Of a DNA stretch of 64,000 nt, positions 1 through 8,193 are shown piece by piece. How positions within the stretch are numbered: position 1 is the first letter of the stretch; each line of letters begins with the position of its first letter. Source of the stretch: Mesorhizobium sp. L-8-3 (lineage in GTDB: Bacteria; Pseudomonadota; Alphaproteobacteria; Rhizobiales; Rhizobiaceae); the NCBI RefSeq assembly GCF_016756615.1, contig NZ_AP023262.1, forward strand, positions 4,465,501 through 4,529,500. The letters are read 5' to 3'. The notes beneath the pieces were generated by a model that made no database searches, was not told the origin of the DNA, and was given only the letters and a program-made list of their open reading frames with translations. A program made the translations under genes and the position numbers.

Positions 1-174
1 CGCCAAGCTCCCGGTGCCGCAGCCAACATCAAGGACATGTTCGCCCTCGCTGATGCCGGCGAAGTCGACGAACAATGGTGCCAGTATGCGGCTCCAGCGC
101 CCCATTTGGCGCTCGTAACCGCTGCCGTCGCCCGCCATGAAAGTCGATGTAGGGACGGAGCCCGTAGCGCTCAT
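1..174 (-). CDS. SAM-dependent class I methyltransferase, N-terminal part (runs off the left edge)
   Basis: Only the first 58 codons are in the window, read leftward to the edge. The frame ends in the class I methyltransferase motif I (VLDVGCGTGSLA, residues 47-58), the glycine loop that binds S-adenosylmethionine. The preceding residues (about GYERQMGRWSRILAPLF) resemble the N-terminal segment of UbiE/MenG-like or Methyltransf_11/25-type small-molecule methyltransferases that act on an unidentified substrate. The start is ATG at 174; an in-frame ATG at 138 (MAGDGSG) is also possible. Substrate and operon cannot be judged because the rest of the gene lies outside. Confidence 0.75.
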   Translation of the reverse strand, partial: MSATGSVPTSTFMAGDGSGYERQMGRWSRILAPLFVDFAGISEGEHVLDVGCGTGSLA

Positions 175-794
175 GTGCGTCTCCTGTTCCGTAAGTCGCA
201 GCACGCGCGGCAGACTACGAGGGGTCCCGGACAGCGACATCGTCGCGCCCCAAAAGTGGCCGGCGTCTGCAATCTGCACAGCGCGTGGCGAATCGTGGGC
301 CCAGGGACGATTAGTGTCAACGAGATATATGCGGCCTCCGAATTGAGAACCGATTGGATGAGCTTGCATTTCCCGAGAATAGCGGGCGGTATTCCTTCGA
401 ATGCGGCCTCCTATTGATCCGTCGCGTCATTTCGTTGCTGAGCAGCAACTCCAACATCGATGCGCCACGCCATCAAAATTATGAGTACATGACCTAATCA
501 GAGTTGCCAGTTCCGCCAGATGGCCTTCAGACGCCAGGTCGAGGTGTGGGCCCCAAAACGCGAAAACCGCGCTGCCCCATCGGGGAAGCACGGCTTCGCC
601 AAACAACGCAAGGCCGACGCATACTCACTCGGCAATGATACGGCTCCGGTACGCGAGACCTGATCCGGAGCGGGGGCGGTTGCGATCGCCGCCTCGTCAT
701 CCGTTCTACAGGAACATCGTTACCGCGCGGTTATCGAGACCTTAAGCAATTCTAAATTTGTGGCTTTTTTGCTCGGAAGCCTGTCTTCGCAAGC
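175..794. other. 620-bp intergenic stretch with no gene recognised
   Basis: Between the methyltransferase start and the end of the hydroxyisobutyrate dehydrogenase gene. Short open frames exist on both strands, but none has a family motif, a convincing ribosome site or the third-position GC bias of the neighbours. Base composition near 480 and 740-775 is more AT-rich than the surroundings, which would suit a promoter for the leftward methyltransferase or a terminator for the gene on the right. No repeat or clear hairpin was seen. Confidence 0.5.
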
Positions 795-1679
795 TTACCA
801 TGCGTCACCCCGCAGGAAGCGGATGATGCCGGAGAAATCGGTTCCGCCATGGCCCGCAGCGTTGAACAGGGCATAAAGCTGGGTCGCTTCCGCGCCGAGC
901 GGCGTGATTGCGCCGGATGCCTGCGCGGCTTCCTGGGAGAGTTTCAGATCCTTCAACATCAGGGCGGCGGCGAAGCCGGGTTTGTAGTCGCGGTTGGCGG
1001 GGGAGTTGGGCACGGGCCCGGGCACCGGGCAGTAGCTGGTCAGCGACCAGCACTGGCCAGACGAGGTAGAGGCCACGTCGTAGAGCGCCTGATGGGAGAG
1101 GCCGAGCTTCTCGGCGAGCACGAAGGCCTCGCCGACGCCGATCATGGAAATCCCGAGGATCATGTTGTTGCAGATCTTCGCCGCCTGGCCAGCGCCGGCA
1201 TCGCCGCAATGGACGACGCGCCCCGCCATGGGGTTCAGCACCGGCTCGGCCTTGGCGAAGGCCTCCCTGGAGCCGCCGGCCATGAAGGTCAGGGTGCCGG
1301 CCGCGGCTCCGCCCGTTCCGCCGGAGACCGGCGCGTCGATCGAGAGCAGCTTGTGCCTGGCGGCGATCGCGTGTGCCTTGCGGGCCGATTCCACGTCGAT
1401 CGTCGAACAGTCGATGAACAGCGTGCCCGCCGGGGCCCCGGCGGCGATGTCCTCATAGACCGACAGCACATGCTTGCCGGCCGGCAGCATGGTGATCACC
1501 ACCTCCGCGTGCTTCACGGCGGCCGCGGCGTTCGCCATCACGGTCACGCCATGCTCGCGCGCCACGGTGAGGTTCTCCGGCAAGAGGTCGAAGCCTTGCA
1601 CGGTGTGCCCGGCCTTGACCAGATTGGCGGCCATGGGGTTGCCCATATTGCCGAGGCCGATGAAAGCGATCGTGGTCAT
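795..1679 (-). CDS. mmsB: 3-hydroxyisobutyrate dehydrogenase
   Basis: A 294-residue NAD-dependent dehydrogenase of the 6-phosphogluconate dehydrogenase/HIBADH family, which oxidises 3-hydroxyisobutyrate to methylmalonate semialdehyde in valine breakdown. The Rossmann motif GLGNMG lies at residues 8-13, the substrate-binding DAPVSGGTGG segment at 115-124, and the catalytic lysine is K168 in GQAAKICNNM with N172 after it. The length is normal for the family. The chosen ATG (1679) has GGAG about 8 nt upstream; the frame stays open further upstream but that part is not conserved. It follows the acyl-CoA dehydrogenase gene by 26 bp, so the two are probably one operon for valine or isobutyrate catabolism. 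Confidence 0.9.
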   Translation of the reverse strand: MTTIAFIGLGNMGNPMAANLVKAGHTVQGFDLLPENLTVAREHGVTVMANAAAAVKHAEVVITMLPAGKHVLSVYEDIAAGAPAGTLFIDCSTIDVESARKAHAIAARHKLLSIDAPVSGGTGGAAAGTLTFMAGGSREAFAKAEPVLNPMAGRVVHCGDAGAGQAAKICNNMILGISMIGVGEAFVLAEKLGLSHQALYDVASTSSGQCWSLTSYCPVPGPVPNSPANRDYKPGFAAALMLKDLKLSQEAAQASGAITPLGAEATQLYALFNAAGHGGTDFSGIIRFLRGDAW

Positions 1680-1705
1680 GTCTGTTCTCCGGATTCCTCG
1701 CCGCC

Positions 1706-2881
1706 TCAGCGGCCGATCAGATGGCGCGCGATGATGACGCGCATGATCTCGTTGGTGCCTTCGAGAATCTGGTGGACGCGAAGGTCGCGAACCAGCTTCT
1801 CGATGCCGTAGTCGTGCAGGTAGCCGTAGCCGCCGTGGATCTGCAGGGCGTCGTTGGCGACGTCGAAGCCGGTGTCGGTGACGAAGCGCTTGGCCATGGC
1901 CGACCATTTCGAGGCGTCATGCGTCTTGCGGTCGAGCTTCGAGGCCGCGGTGTAAAGAAGCACGCGGGCGGCCTGCAGCCCGGTCTCCATGTCGGCAAGC
2001 TTGAACTGCAGCGACTGGAACTGGTTGATCTTCTGCCCGAAGGCCGACCGTTCGCCGGCATAGGCGAGCGCCTTGTCGAGCGCGGATTGCGCTCCACCCA
2101 GCGAGCAGGCCGCGATGTTGAGCCGGCCGCCGTCAAGGCCGGCCATGGCGATGCGGAAGCCCGAGCCTTCGCCGGTGAGCAGGTTCTCGGTCGGAACCTT
2201 GCAGTCCTCGAAGATGACCTGACGGGTCGGCTGCATGTGCCAGCCCATCTTGTTCTCGACCGCGCCGAAGGAAAGGCCGGGCGCGTCCTTCGGGATAACG
2301 AGGGTCGAGATGCCCTTCGGTCCGTCCTCGCCGGTGCGCACCATGGTCACATAGACGTCGCTGTCGCCGGCGCCGGAGATGAACTGCTTGGCGCCGTTCA
2401 GCACATAGTCGCTGCCGTTGCCGCCGCTGCGGGTCGCGCGCGTCTTCAGCGCCGCGGCGTCGGATCCCGATCCCGGCTCGGTCAGGCAATAGGATGCCAG
2501 CCATTCCATGGAGGTCAGCTTGGGAAGGAAGCGATGGCGCTGCTCGTCATTGCCGAAGCTGTCGATCATCCATGCTGCCATGTTGTGGATCGAGATGAAG
2601 GAGGCGAAGGCGGGGCAGGCCCTGGAAAGTGCTTCGAATATCAGGACTGCGTCGAGCCTTCCGAGCGCGGAGCCCCCGACATCGTCGCGGATATAGATTC
2701 CCCCGAGGCCCAGCGGGCCGGTCTCGCGGATCACATCCGCGGGGAAATGCTTCTTGCGGTCCCACTCGAGCGCATTGGGGGCCACCCGGTCGGCGGCGAA
2801 GGCCTCCGCCATCTCCTGAATGGCGCGCTGATCCTCGTTGAGCTCGAATTGTCCGGCGGTCGCTTCGATCGCTGCGTCCAT
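1706..2881 (-). CDS. acyl-CoA dehydrogenase, isobutyryl-CoA dehydrogenase-like
   Basis: A 391-residue FAD flavoenzyme of the short/branched-chain acyl-CoA dehydrogenase family; it would form the alpha,beta double bond of an acyl-CoA and pass electrons to ETF. The flavin-contact signature (YCLTEPGSGSDAAAL) lies near residue 135, and the C-terminal QIHGGYGYLHDYGIEKLVRD and HQILEGTNEIMR segments are present. E374 in LEGTNEI is at the position used as catalytic base by isobutyryl- and short-chain dehydrogenases. The start is ATG at 2881 (MDAAIEATAGQ). Pairing with mmsB points to isobutyryl-CoA as substrate, but the hydratase, hydrolase and mmsA steps are not in this window, so substrate assignment is inference. 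Confidence 0.88.
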   Translation of the reverse strand: MDAAIEATAGQFELNEDQRAIQEMAEAFAADRVAPNALEWDRKKHFPADVIRETGPLGLGGIYIRDDVGGSALGRLDAVLIFEALSRACPAFASFISIHNMAAWMIDSFGNDEQRHRFLPKLTSMEWLASYCLTEPGSGSDAAALKTRATRSGGNGSDYVLNGAKQFISGAGDSDVYVTMVRTGEDGPKGISTLVIPKDAPGLSFGAVENKMGWHMQPTRQVIFEDCKVPTENLLTGEGSGFRIAMAGLDGGRLNIAACSLGGAQSALDKALAYAGERSAFGQKINQFQSLQFKLADMETGLQAARVLLYTAASKLDRKTHDASKWSAMAKRFVTDTGFDVANDALQIHGGYGYLHDYGIEKLVRDLRVHQILEGTNEIMRVIIARHLIGR

Positions 2882-2983
2882 GGCGGCCTCCCCGGCAGGT
2901 CTTGCTTTTCGTATGACGCAATCTAGAGCAATGATGCCGCAGCGCAATCCGACCCGCTGCGGAGCCGATGTGCGAAGATACGG

Positions 2984-3583
2984 ATGATGGCGACGACGAT
3001 CCCCCAGACCCTGTTGCAACTGTTCCGGGAGCATCTTGGAGCCTTCCCGGCCGAGCCGCTGGCGAGCTTTGTGAGCGAGATCAGCTGGGACATGGCGGCG
3101 CGCGCCGTGGAGCCCGGAACGCTTGCCTGCCTCGGCTATCTCGATCGTGTCGCGGAGATCGCACGGCCCGAAGCACTGCGGCTTGTCCGCTTCCTGGCGG
3201 AGCACCGGCAAGCGCTGCTTTGGCAGCAGACCTACACGGCTGCCGACTTCGGCCAGCATTTCGTCGATAGTTACGGCTGGCTGGAGCTTTTTGGCACGCG
3301 GGGCCATTTCGCCAATGAGAACGTCGCAGCAGGCTTTCTGATTCTCGGCCCGGAAGTGGTTTATCCCGACCATCACCATGTGGCGGAGGAGATCTATGTT
3401 CCGCTCACCGGCGGGGCCGAATGGCGCAAGGAAGCGAGCGGCTACCTGCCGAGGGGCGCTGGCGAGGTGATCCATCATCCCTCCAACGTCAATCATGCGA
3501 TGCGTACGAGGGCGGAGCCGCTGCTCGCTCTCTATCTCTGGCGGGGCGGCCCCCTGGCCCAGAAGCCCGTCGTCAGCAACTGA
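2984..3583 (+). CDS. DMSP-lyase-like cupin (DddL/DddQ family)
   Basis: A 199-residue single-cupin protein. Residues 127-138 (YPDHHHVAEEIY) are the first cupin motif, with a His cluster at 130-132, Glu136 and Tyr138; H171 (NVNHAM) supplies the second-motif metal ligand. This pattern and the C-terminal LYLWRGG are those of the DMSP_lyase Pfam family, whose proven members (DddL, DddQ) split dimethylsulfoniopropionate to acrylate and dimethyl sulfide using a metal and an essential Tyr. Many relatives of that superfamily have no or only weak DMSP activity, so the substrate is open. It is divergent from the acyl-CoA dehydrogenase and ends 14 bp before cobQ, suggesting cotranscription with cobQ. ATG at 2984 or 2987 are both possible. 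Confidence 0.7.
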   Translation: MMATTIPQTLLQLFREHLGAFPAEPLASFVSEISWDMAARAVEPGTLACLGYLDRVAEIARPEALRLVRFLAEHRQALLWQQTYTAADFGQHFVDSYGWLELFGTRGHFANENVAAGFLILGPEVVYPDHHHVAEEIYVPLTGGAEWRKEASGYLPRGAGEVIHHPSNVNHAMRTRAEPLLALYLWRGGPLAQKPVVSN

Positions 3584-3597
3584 AAGAGAAGGGCGCG

Positions 3598-5067
3598 ATG
3601 GCCAAGGCGATCATGCTGCAAGGCACGGGGTCGGATGTCGGCAAGACCGTCCTGGTGGCCGGACTTTGCCGTGCGGCGCGCAGGCGGGGATTGCGTGTGC
3701 GGCCGTTCAAACCGCAGAACATGTCGAACAATGCGGCGGTGGCCGACATTCCCGGCGAAAGCGGCGGGGGTGAGATCGGTCGCGCGCAATGGCTTCAGGC
3801 GATCGCCTGCGGCGTTGCGCCCTCGATCCACATGAACCCCGTGCTGCTCAAGCCACAAAGCGACATCGGCGCGCAGGTCGTCGTCCAGGGCAAGGTCTTC
3901 GGCCAGGCACGGGCCCGCGACTATCAGCAACTGAAGCCGAAGCTGATGGATGCGGTGCTCGACTCCTGGCGCAAGGTGGGCGAGGGCGCCGACCTCGTCA
4001 TCGTCGAGGGCGCGGGCTCGCCGGCCGAGATCAATCTGCGCGACCGCGACATCGCCAATATGGGTTTTGCCACACGCGCGGACTGTCCCGTCGTACTGGT
4101 CGGAGACATCGATCGCGGCGGCGTCATCGCCTCGATCGCGGGAACGCATCTCATCCTTCCGGAGACCGACCGGCGGATGATCGTGGGCTATCTCATCAAC
4201 AAGTTCCGTGGAGACGTGACCCTGTTCGACAGCGGCCTCACCGCGATCGGGAAGTTCACGGGATGGCCGTGTTTCGGCATCGTGCCCTGGCTCAAGGAGG
4301 CGGCGCTGCTGCCGTCGGAGGATTCGGTGGTGCTCGAGAGGTTGGCCTCGGGCGAGCAAAGGGCGTTGAAGGTGGCCGTGCCGATGCTCGACAGGATCGC
4401 CAATTTCGACGATCTCGACCCGCTGAAGGCCGAGCCACGGGTCGAGGTCGTGTTCGTGCCGCCGGGCAGCCGGCTGCCTGACGATGCCGGGCTCGTCGTC
4501 ATCCCCGGCTCGAAATCGACGATCGGCGACCTGATCCGTTTCCGCGAGAACGGCTGGGATCGCGATCTTGCCGAGCATCGCCGCCGCGGCGGCCATGTGG
4601 TCGGCATCTGCGGCGGGTATCAGATGCTCGGCCGCGTTGTGCGCGATCCCGACGGCATTGAGGGCAAGGTCACGGAAGCACCGGGCCTCGGCCTGCTCGA
4701 TGTCGAGACCGTCATGGAACCCGAGAAGACGGTGCGCAACGTCACCGCACGCTCGACCCATTTCGATACCGCGCTCGAAGGCTACGAAATCCACCTCGGC
4801 CGCACCGTCGGCCCGGATTGCCTGCGCCCGGCGGCCGTCATCGACGGTGTCGAGGACGGCGCGACATCGTTTGACGGCAAGGTCTTCGGTACCTATCTCC
4901 ATGGGCTGTTCGGCGCCGACGCGTTTCGCCGCCGCTATCTCGCCAGCCTGGGGGTGGCCGATGGCGGCATCGACTACAGGGCCGCAGTCGAGGATGCGCT
5001 CGACGCCATTGCCGAGCATCTCGAAAGGCATCTCGACTGCGACGCGCTCTTCGCCGCGGCTCGGTAG
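3598..5067 (+). CDS. cobQ: cobyric acid synthase
   Basis: A 489-residue glutamine-dependent amidotransferase that amidates four carboxylates of adenosylcobyrinate a,c-diamide to give cobyric acid in cobalamin synthesis. The N-terminal half is a dethiobiotin-synthase-like ATPase with nucleotide loop QGTGSDVGKT at residues 8-17 and KPQNMSNN after it. The C-terminal half is a class I-like glutamine amidotransferase domain with nucleophile C338 in GICGGYQMLG and a late His in GTYLHGLFG. Length is standard. ATG 3598 (MAKAIMLQGTGSDVGKT) matches the family N-terminus; the open frame continues upstream into the cupin gene but is not used. No other cob genes and no cobalamin riboswitch-like structure were seen nearby. 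Confidence 0.95.
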   Translation: MAKAIMLQGTGSDVGKTVLVAGLCRAARRRGLRVRPFKPQNMSNNAAVADIPGESGGGEIGRAQWLQAIACGVAPSIHMNPVLLKPQSDIGAQVVVQGKVFGQARARDYQQLKPKLMDAVLDSWRKVGEGADLVIVEGAGSPAEINLRDRDIANMGFATRADCPVVLVGDIDRGGVIASIAGTHLILPETDRRMIVGYLINKFRGDVTLFDSGLTAIGKFTGWPCFGIVPWLKEAALLPSEDSVVLERLASGEQRALKVAVPMLDRIANFDDLDPLKAEPRVEVVFVPPGSRLPDDAGLVVIPGSKSTIGDLIRFRENGWDRDLAEHRRRGGHVVGICGGYQMLGRVVRDPDGIEGKVTEAPGLGLLDVETVMEPEKTVRNVTARSTHFDTALEGYEIHLGRTVGPDCLRPAAVIDGVEDGATSFDGKVFGTYLHGLFGADAFRRRYLASLGVADGGIDYRAAVEDALDAIAEHLERHLDCDALFAAAR

Positions 5068-5070
5068 GGC

Positions 5071-5481
5071 TCAGGCTGGGTCCCCAGCCTTCGGCCAGTA
5101 GGTGCCGAACGACCAGACATTACCTTCCGGGTCGCGGCAGATGAAATCCCGGCTGCCGTAGTCCTTGTCATTCAGTTCCTGTTCGATCTTCGCCCCTGCC
5201 GCCTTGGCGCGCGCATAAAGCGCGTCGGCGTCATTGACGGCGATGTAGACCGACTTGCCGCCATTCTCGCCGGGCAGGCCGACGATCGCGCCATATTCAT
5301 CCTCGCGCGTGTGGCCGACCATGATCATCGAAGACCCGAAGGCGAGTTCGGCATGGTGGACGTCGTCGCCTTCACCGTATCGCACACGCAAGGTGAAGCC
5401 GAAGGCTTCCACCAGCCAGTCGATCATTCGTGCGGGATCGCGGTAGCGGAAGGTCGGGAAAATGCGCGGGGCTTCGGTCAT
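5071..5481 (-). CDS. VOC-family (glyoxalase/bleomycin-resistance fold) protein
   Basis: A 136-residue protein made of two paired beta-alpha-beta modules typical of the vicinal oxygen chelate superfamily: PTFRYRDPARMIDWLVEAFGF at the start, a central HHAELAFGSSMIMVG, and RDFICRDPEGNVWSFGTY at the C-terminus. Candidate metal-side residues are the HH pair and the Glu in HAEL, and the terminal DPEGN is the usual family hallmark. Substrate is unknown. The start is ATG 5481 because GAGGAG lies 7 nt upstream; the ATG 15 nt earlier overlaps that ribosome site. It follows the AraC-type regulator on the same strand, an arrangement common for this kind of VOC protein, and is convergent with cobQ with only 3 bp between stops. 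Confidence 0.85.
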   Translation of the reverse strand: MTEAPRIFPTFRYRDPARMIDWLVEAFGFTLRVRYGEGDDVHHAELAFGSSMIMVGHTREDEYGAIVGLPGENGGKSVYIAVNDADALYARAKAAGAKIEQELNDKDYGSRDFICRDPEGNVWSFGTYWPKAGDPA

Positions 5482-5565
5482 GACTATTCTCCTCATGCCA
5501 GCGGTTTCGTCGGCCTGAATGGTCGCAGGAACCCGAACTGCCGTCTTGAAGAATTGTAACCGCGC

Positions 5566-6396
5566 TCAGGCAGCCTGGGCCCGCCACCGGGACGGGCTGG
5601 CGCCGGCGAATTCGGAGAAGTCGCGTGTCAGATGCGCCTGGTCGGCGTAGCCGCAGGCCGCGGCAATGTCGGCCCAGTCGACTTCGCCCTCGCAACGTGC
5701 CATCGCGAGCGCCGCCTGGAAGCGGATCATGCGGGCGATCACCTTGGGCGGAAGGCCAAGTTGCGCCTGGAACCGCTGCGACAGGTGCTTGCGGCTCCAG
5801 TCGAGCTCTCGTGCGACATCGGCGATGCGGAGGTCACCCCGGCGGGCGAGCATGCGCTGATAGGCCCAATGAAGAGCCGGATCGGCTTGCCGCGCGCGTC
5901 GGATCCTTTCAACGACGTAGCTCTCGGCGAGATCGAGCCGGCGCTGCCAGTCACGCTCTTCCCATAGCCGTTGGCGCAGGCGCCTCATATCCTTGTCGCC
6001 GAGATCGTCGAGAGCCACCATCCGGTCGGCGAGTTCGCTCATCGGCAGGCCGAAGAAACGCCAGGCGCCAAGCGGCGTGAAGTCGATCTGGATGCACTCC
6101 GCGCCGCCGGTCGACGTGATCACCACGGGACCGGCGTAGAGACCGGCCGCAAAGCTGCCATAACGATCGTCGGAACCGGGCTCGTGGCCCAGACCGATCT
6201 CGAAGGCTTCCCCGAAACTGATGACCAGGGGCACGGCCAGCGTGGCCGTCTCGACGTTGCCCGTGATGGCCCGGCCGTGCTCCTGGTATCCGATCAAACG
6301 CTCGACCATGCCGTCGAGCTCGGGCGGGATTTTCCGCTCCAGCACGAAGGGGCTGCCGGCCTGGCTTCCCGTCGATGGCCTCGATGCCGATGACAT
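5566..6396 (-). CDS. AraC-family transcriptional regulator
   Basis: A 276-residue regulator. The N-terminal ~150 residues form a sensory beta-rich domain (PLVISFGEAFEIGLG, GGAECIQIDFTPLGAWRFFGLPM) like that of the DUF6597-type AraC proteins. The C-terminal ~100 residues hold two helix-turn-helix motifs: LRIADVARELDWSRKHLSQRF, and VDWADIAAACGYADQAHLTRD followed by FSEFAGASPSRWR, the family's standard ending. It is probably an activator for the VOC gene immediately downstream on the same strand (84 bp gap). Start taken at ATG 6396; later in-frame starts such as M31 cannot be ruled out. The ligand is unknown. Confidence 0.85.
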   Translation of the reverse strand: MSSASRPSTGSQAGSPFVLERKIPPELDGMVERLIGYQEHGRAITGNVETATLAVPLVISFGEAFEIGLGHEPGSDDRYGSFAAGLYAGPVVITSTGGAECIQIDFTPLGAWRFFGLPMSELADRMVALDDLGDKDMRRLRQRLWEERDWQRRLDLAESYVVERIRRARQADPALHWAYQRMLARRGDLRIADVARELDWSRKHLSQRFQAQLGLPPKVIARMIRFQAALAMARCEGEVDWADIAAACGYADQAHLTRDFSEFAGASPSRWRAQAA

Positions 6397-6490
6397 CAGA
6401 TCCTCGCGCCTTGATCTCCGGCGAGAATAGGATCGAATGGAGCCGTCAGGAAGAGGCAGGCAGAGCGCATGGACAGCATATCTTCAGTGT

Positions 6491-6506
6491 GATATATGGA
6501 TATACG
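6491..6506 (+). promoter_or_regulatory. tandem octamer upstream of vapBC, possible antitoxin operator
   Basis: The octamer GATATATG is followed directly by GATATACG, starting 29 bp before the vapB ATG, and another AGATATCC overlaps the ribosome site region. VapB-type antitoxins usually bind repeats of this sort over their own promoter, so the tandem copy is a reasonable operator candidate. No experimental motif for this VapB is known to me; this is pattern plus position only. Confidence 0.35.
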
Positions 6507-6519
6507 AAGGGAGATATCC

Positions 6520-6765
6520 ATGGCGCTGTTTATCCGGGATGCGGAAGTTGATGCACTGGCCGAAGAAGTTCGCAGGCTGACGCAAGCACCCACCAAGACC
6601 GAAGCAGTTCGCCAAGCCTTGAGGGATCGGCTCGCGCGGGCACGAAGCGCGCTCCCGCTAAGGGAGCGCCTTGACCGTTCAAAGGCGCTTGCCGATGCCA
6701 TGGGACCCGGCGATCCCAGCTTCGACATGAAGCACTTTACCGACGAGATGTGGGGCGACGCTTGA
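6520..6765 (+). CDS. vapB: VapB-type antitoxin (PSK/Rv0623 family)
   Basis: An 81-residue protein opening with MALFIRDAEVDALAEEVRRL and a TKTEAVRQALRDRLAR stretch, the ribbon-helix-helix DNA-binding layout of Rv0623-like antitoxins. The C-terminus (DPSFDMKHFTDEMWGD) is acidic and aromatic, as expected for the segment that blocks the toxin's active site. ATG 6520 was chosen over an upstream ATG at 6496 because GGGAG lies just before it and the family starts at MAL. The stop codon shares its last base with the start codon of the next gene, so antitoxin and toxin are translationally coupled. Confidence 0.85.
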   Translation: MALFIRDAEVDALAEEVRRLTQAPTKTEAVRQALRDRLARARSALPLRERLDRSKALADAMGPGDPSFDMKHFTDEMWGDA

Positions 6766-7193
6766 TGTTCATCGATGCGTCGGTCGTCGTCGCGATCCTG
6801 GGACGCGAGCCGGGGCACGAGGAGATCGAGAAGCGACTGGCTGCGGCCGGCGGGCGGTTCTTCGTTTCCCCGCTGGTGAAGTTCGAGGCGACCGTGGCGC
6901 TTGCACGCCTGAAGGCGACGGCGAAGGGATCCATTGCGCGACCGTCGCCGACGCTGCTGAAACAGGCGCAAGCGGCCATCGATGCGTTCGTAGAGGATCT
7001 CGAGGCTGAGGAGGTGTCGATATCGGGTGAGATCGGCAGGAGAGCATTGGACGCCAGCGCGACATACGGCAAAGCCGTCGGTCATGTCGCGGATCTCAAT
7101 TTCGGCGATTGCTTTGCCTACGCCTGTGCCAAGTCGCTCAATGTCTCGCTGCTCTATAAGGGCGACGACTTTGCCCACACGGACCTCGCCTGA
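6765..7193 (+). CDS. vapC: VapC-type PIN-domain ribonuclease toxin
   Basis: A 142-residue PIN-domain protein, probably a Mg2+-dependent RNase neutralised by the preceding antitoxin. The first acidic residue is D4 in MFIDASVVVAI, a second is the Glu of VKFEATVALARL, and the C-terminal cluster lies in LNFGDCFAYACAKS and LYKGDDFAHTDL. All conserved acids are present, so the toxin should be catalytically competent. ATG 6765 overlaps the antitoxin stop (TGATG). The pair sits between an AraC/VOC module and a permease and looks like an independent chromosomal toxin-antitoxin unit; the RNA target cannot be told from sequence. Confidence 0.88.
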   Translation: MFIDASVVVAILGREPGHEEIEKRLAAAGGRFFVSPLVKFEATVALARLKATAKGSIARPSPTLLKQAQAAIDAFVEDLEAEEVSISGEIGRRALDASATYGKAVGHVADLNFGDCFAYACAKSLNVSLLYKGDDFAHTDLA

Positions 7194-7250
7194 GACCGTG
7201 GCCGCTCGGGACGGATAATCCCACTCAGTCGTCAGATTTCGGCCGCAGGC

Positions 7251-8036
7251 TCAAACGCCGATCAGCAGCCGCAGCGGGTGGGTCGGATCGGCGAGAAGCT
7301 TCACGGCCAGCGCGATACAGGTGAGTACGAGCAGCGGCTTGATCAGCCTGGCGCCGATCCGCATAGCCAGGCCGGCGCCGGCGCGCGCGCCGAGGAACTG
7401 GCACAGTCCCATCATCAGCCCGATCTTCCACGAGATCACCCCGGCCGCAGCGAAGGCGCCGAAGCCGCCGAGGTTGGAAGCGAAATTCAGCAGCTTGGTG
7501 TGAGCGGTCGCCTTGAGCACGCCGTAGCCGGCAAGCGACACGAAGGCGAGCATGAAGAAGGAGCCGGCGCCGGGGCCGAACAACCCGTCATAGAAGCCGA
7601 TCGCAGGGACGATGAGCAGGCCCAACAGAAGGGGCGACAGGCGCTCGGCCCGGTCGATGTCGTTCATGTTCGGCTTCAGTGCGAAATAGAGAGCAATCGC
7701 GATCAGCATGAAGGGCAGCGCGAGGCGCAGGAGATCGCCGGGCAGCACCGTCGCCAGCAGCGCACCAGCCACGCTGCCGACGACCGAAAGAAACGCCGAC
7801 GGAAGCTGCTTTCCCAGGTCCACATGCCCCTTGGAGGCGTAGGCGATCGTGGCGGAACCGGTCCCGAACAACCCCTGAAGCTTGTTGGTGCCGAGCGCCT
7901 CGACCGGGCTGAAGCCGGCGAGCATGAGGGCCGGAACCGTGATCAGCCCGCCGCCGCCCGCGATGGAATCGATGAAGCCGGCGCCGAAAGCGGCAATCGC
8001 AAGCAGGAGGACGAGTTCAGTCGAGAGATCGAACAT
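7251..8036 (-). CDS. TSUP-family membrane permease (TauE/SafE type)
   Basis: A 261-residue integral membrane protein with about eight hydrophobic segments and the family hallmarks: an N-terminal FGAGFIDSIAGGGGLITVPAL segment with a glycine-rich loop, GTNKLQGLFGTGSATIAY in the first repeat, and FYDGLFGPGAGSFFMLAF plus AHTKLLNFASNLGGFGAF in the second. Members move sulfite, sulfoacetate, taurine-derived or other organic anions across the inner membrane. The substrate here is unknown. A link with the SoeABC-like sulfite-oxidising operon 11 kb away is possible but not shown by gene order. It is convergent with vapC and divergent from the TerB gene. Confidence 0.85.
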   Translation of the reverse strand: MFDLSTELVLLLAIAAFGAGFIDSIAGGGGLITVPALMLAGFSPVEALGTNKLQGLFGTGSATIAYASKGHVDLGKQLPSAFLSVVGSVAGALLATVLPGDLLRLALPFMLIAIALYFALKPNMNDIDRAERLSPLLLGLLIVPAIGFYDGLFGPGAGSFFMLAFVSLAGYGVLKATAHTKLLNFASNLGGFGAFAAAGVISWKIGLMMGLCQFLGARAGAGLAMRIGARLIKPLLVLTCIALAVKLLADPTHPLRLLIGV

Positions 8037-8193
8037 TTCGGGGCGGATGGCCAGCGGTGAGCCTTTGTGCTTCGACCACAGGCCGGCTCCTTTCGCAAGG
8101 CCGATTTCGCGATAGCAGCCTTCCGAAAAACCGTTCCGCTCCCCGGTTCGATGCTATAGGTTCCGGCTTTCCGGTCTGTGGAGCGACACAAAC

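Noticed and set aside
37..417. Possible rightward gene at the left edge
   Set aside because: The opposite strand encodes a methyltransferase N-terminus with a clear SAM-binding motif; the rightward frame has no family match and extends into non-coding DNA.
2882..3600. Cobalamin riboswitch upstream of cobQ
   Set aside because: The cobQ gene follows the cupin gene by 14 bp and no B12-box-like sequence or suitable leader was seen before the cupin.
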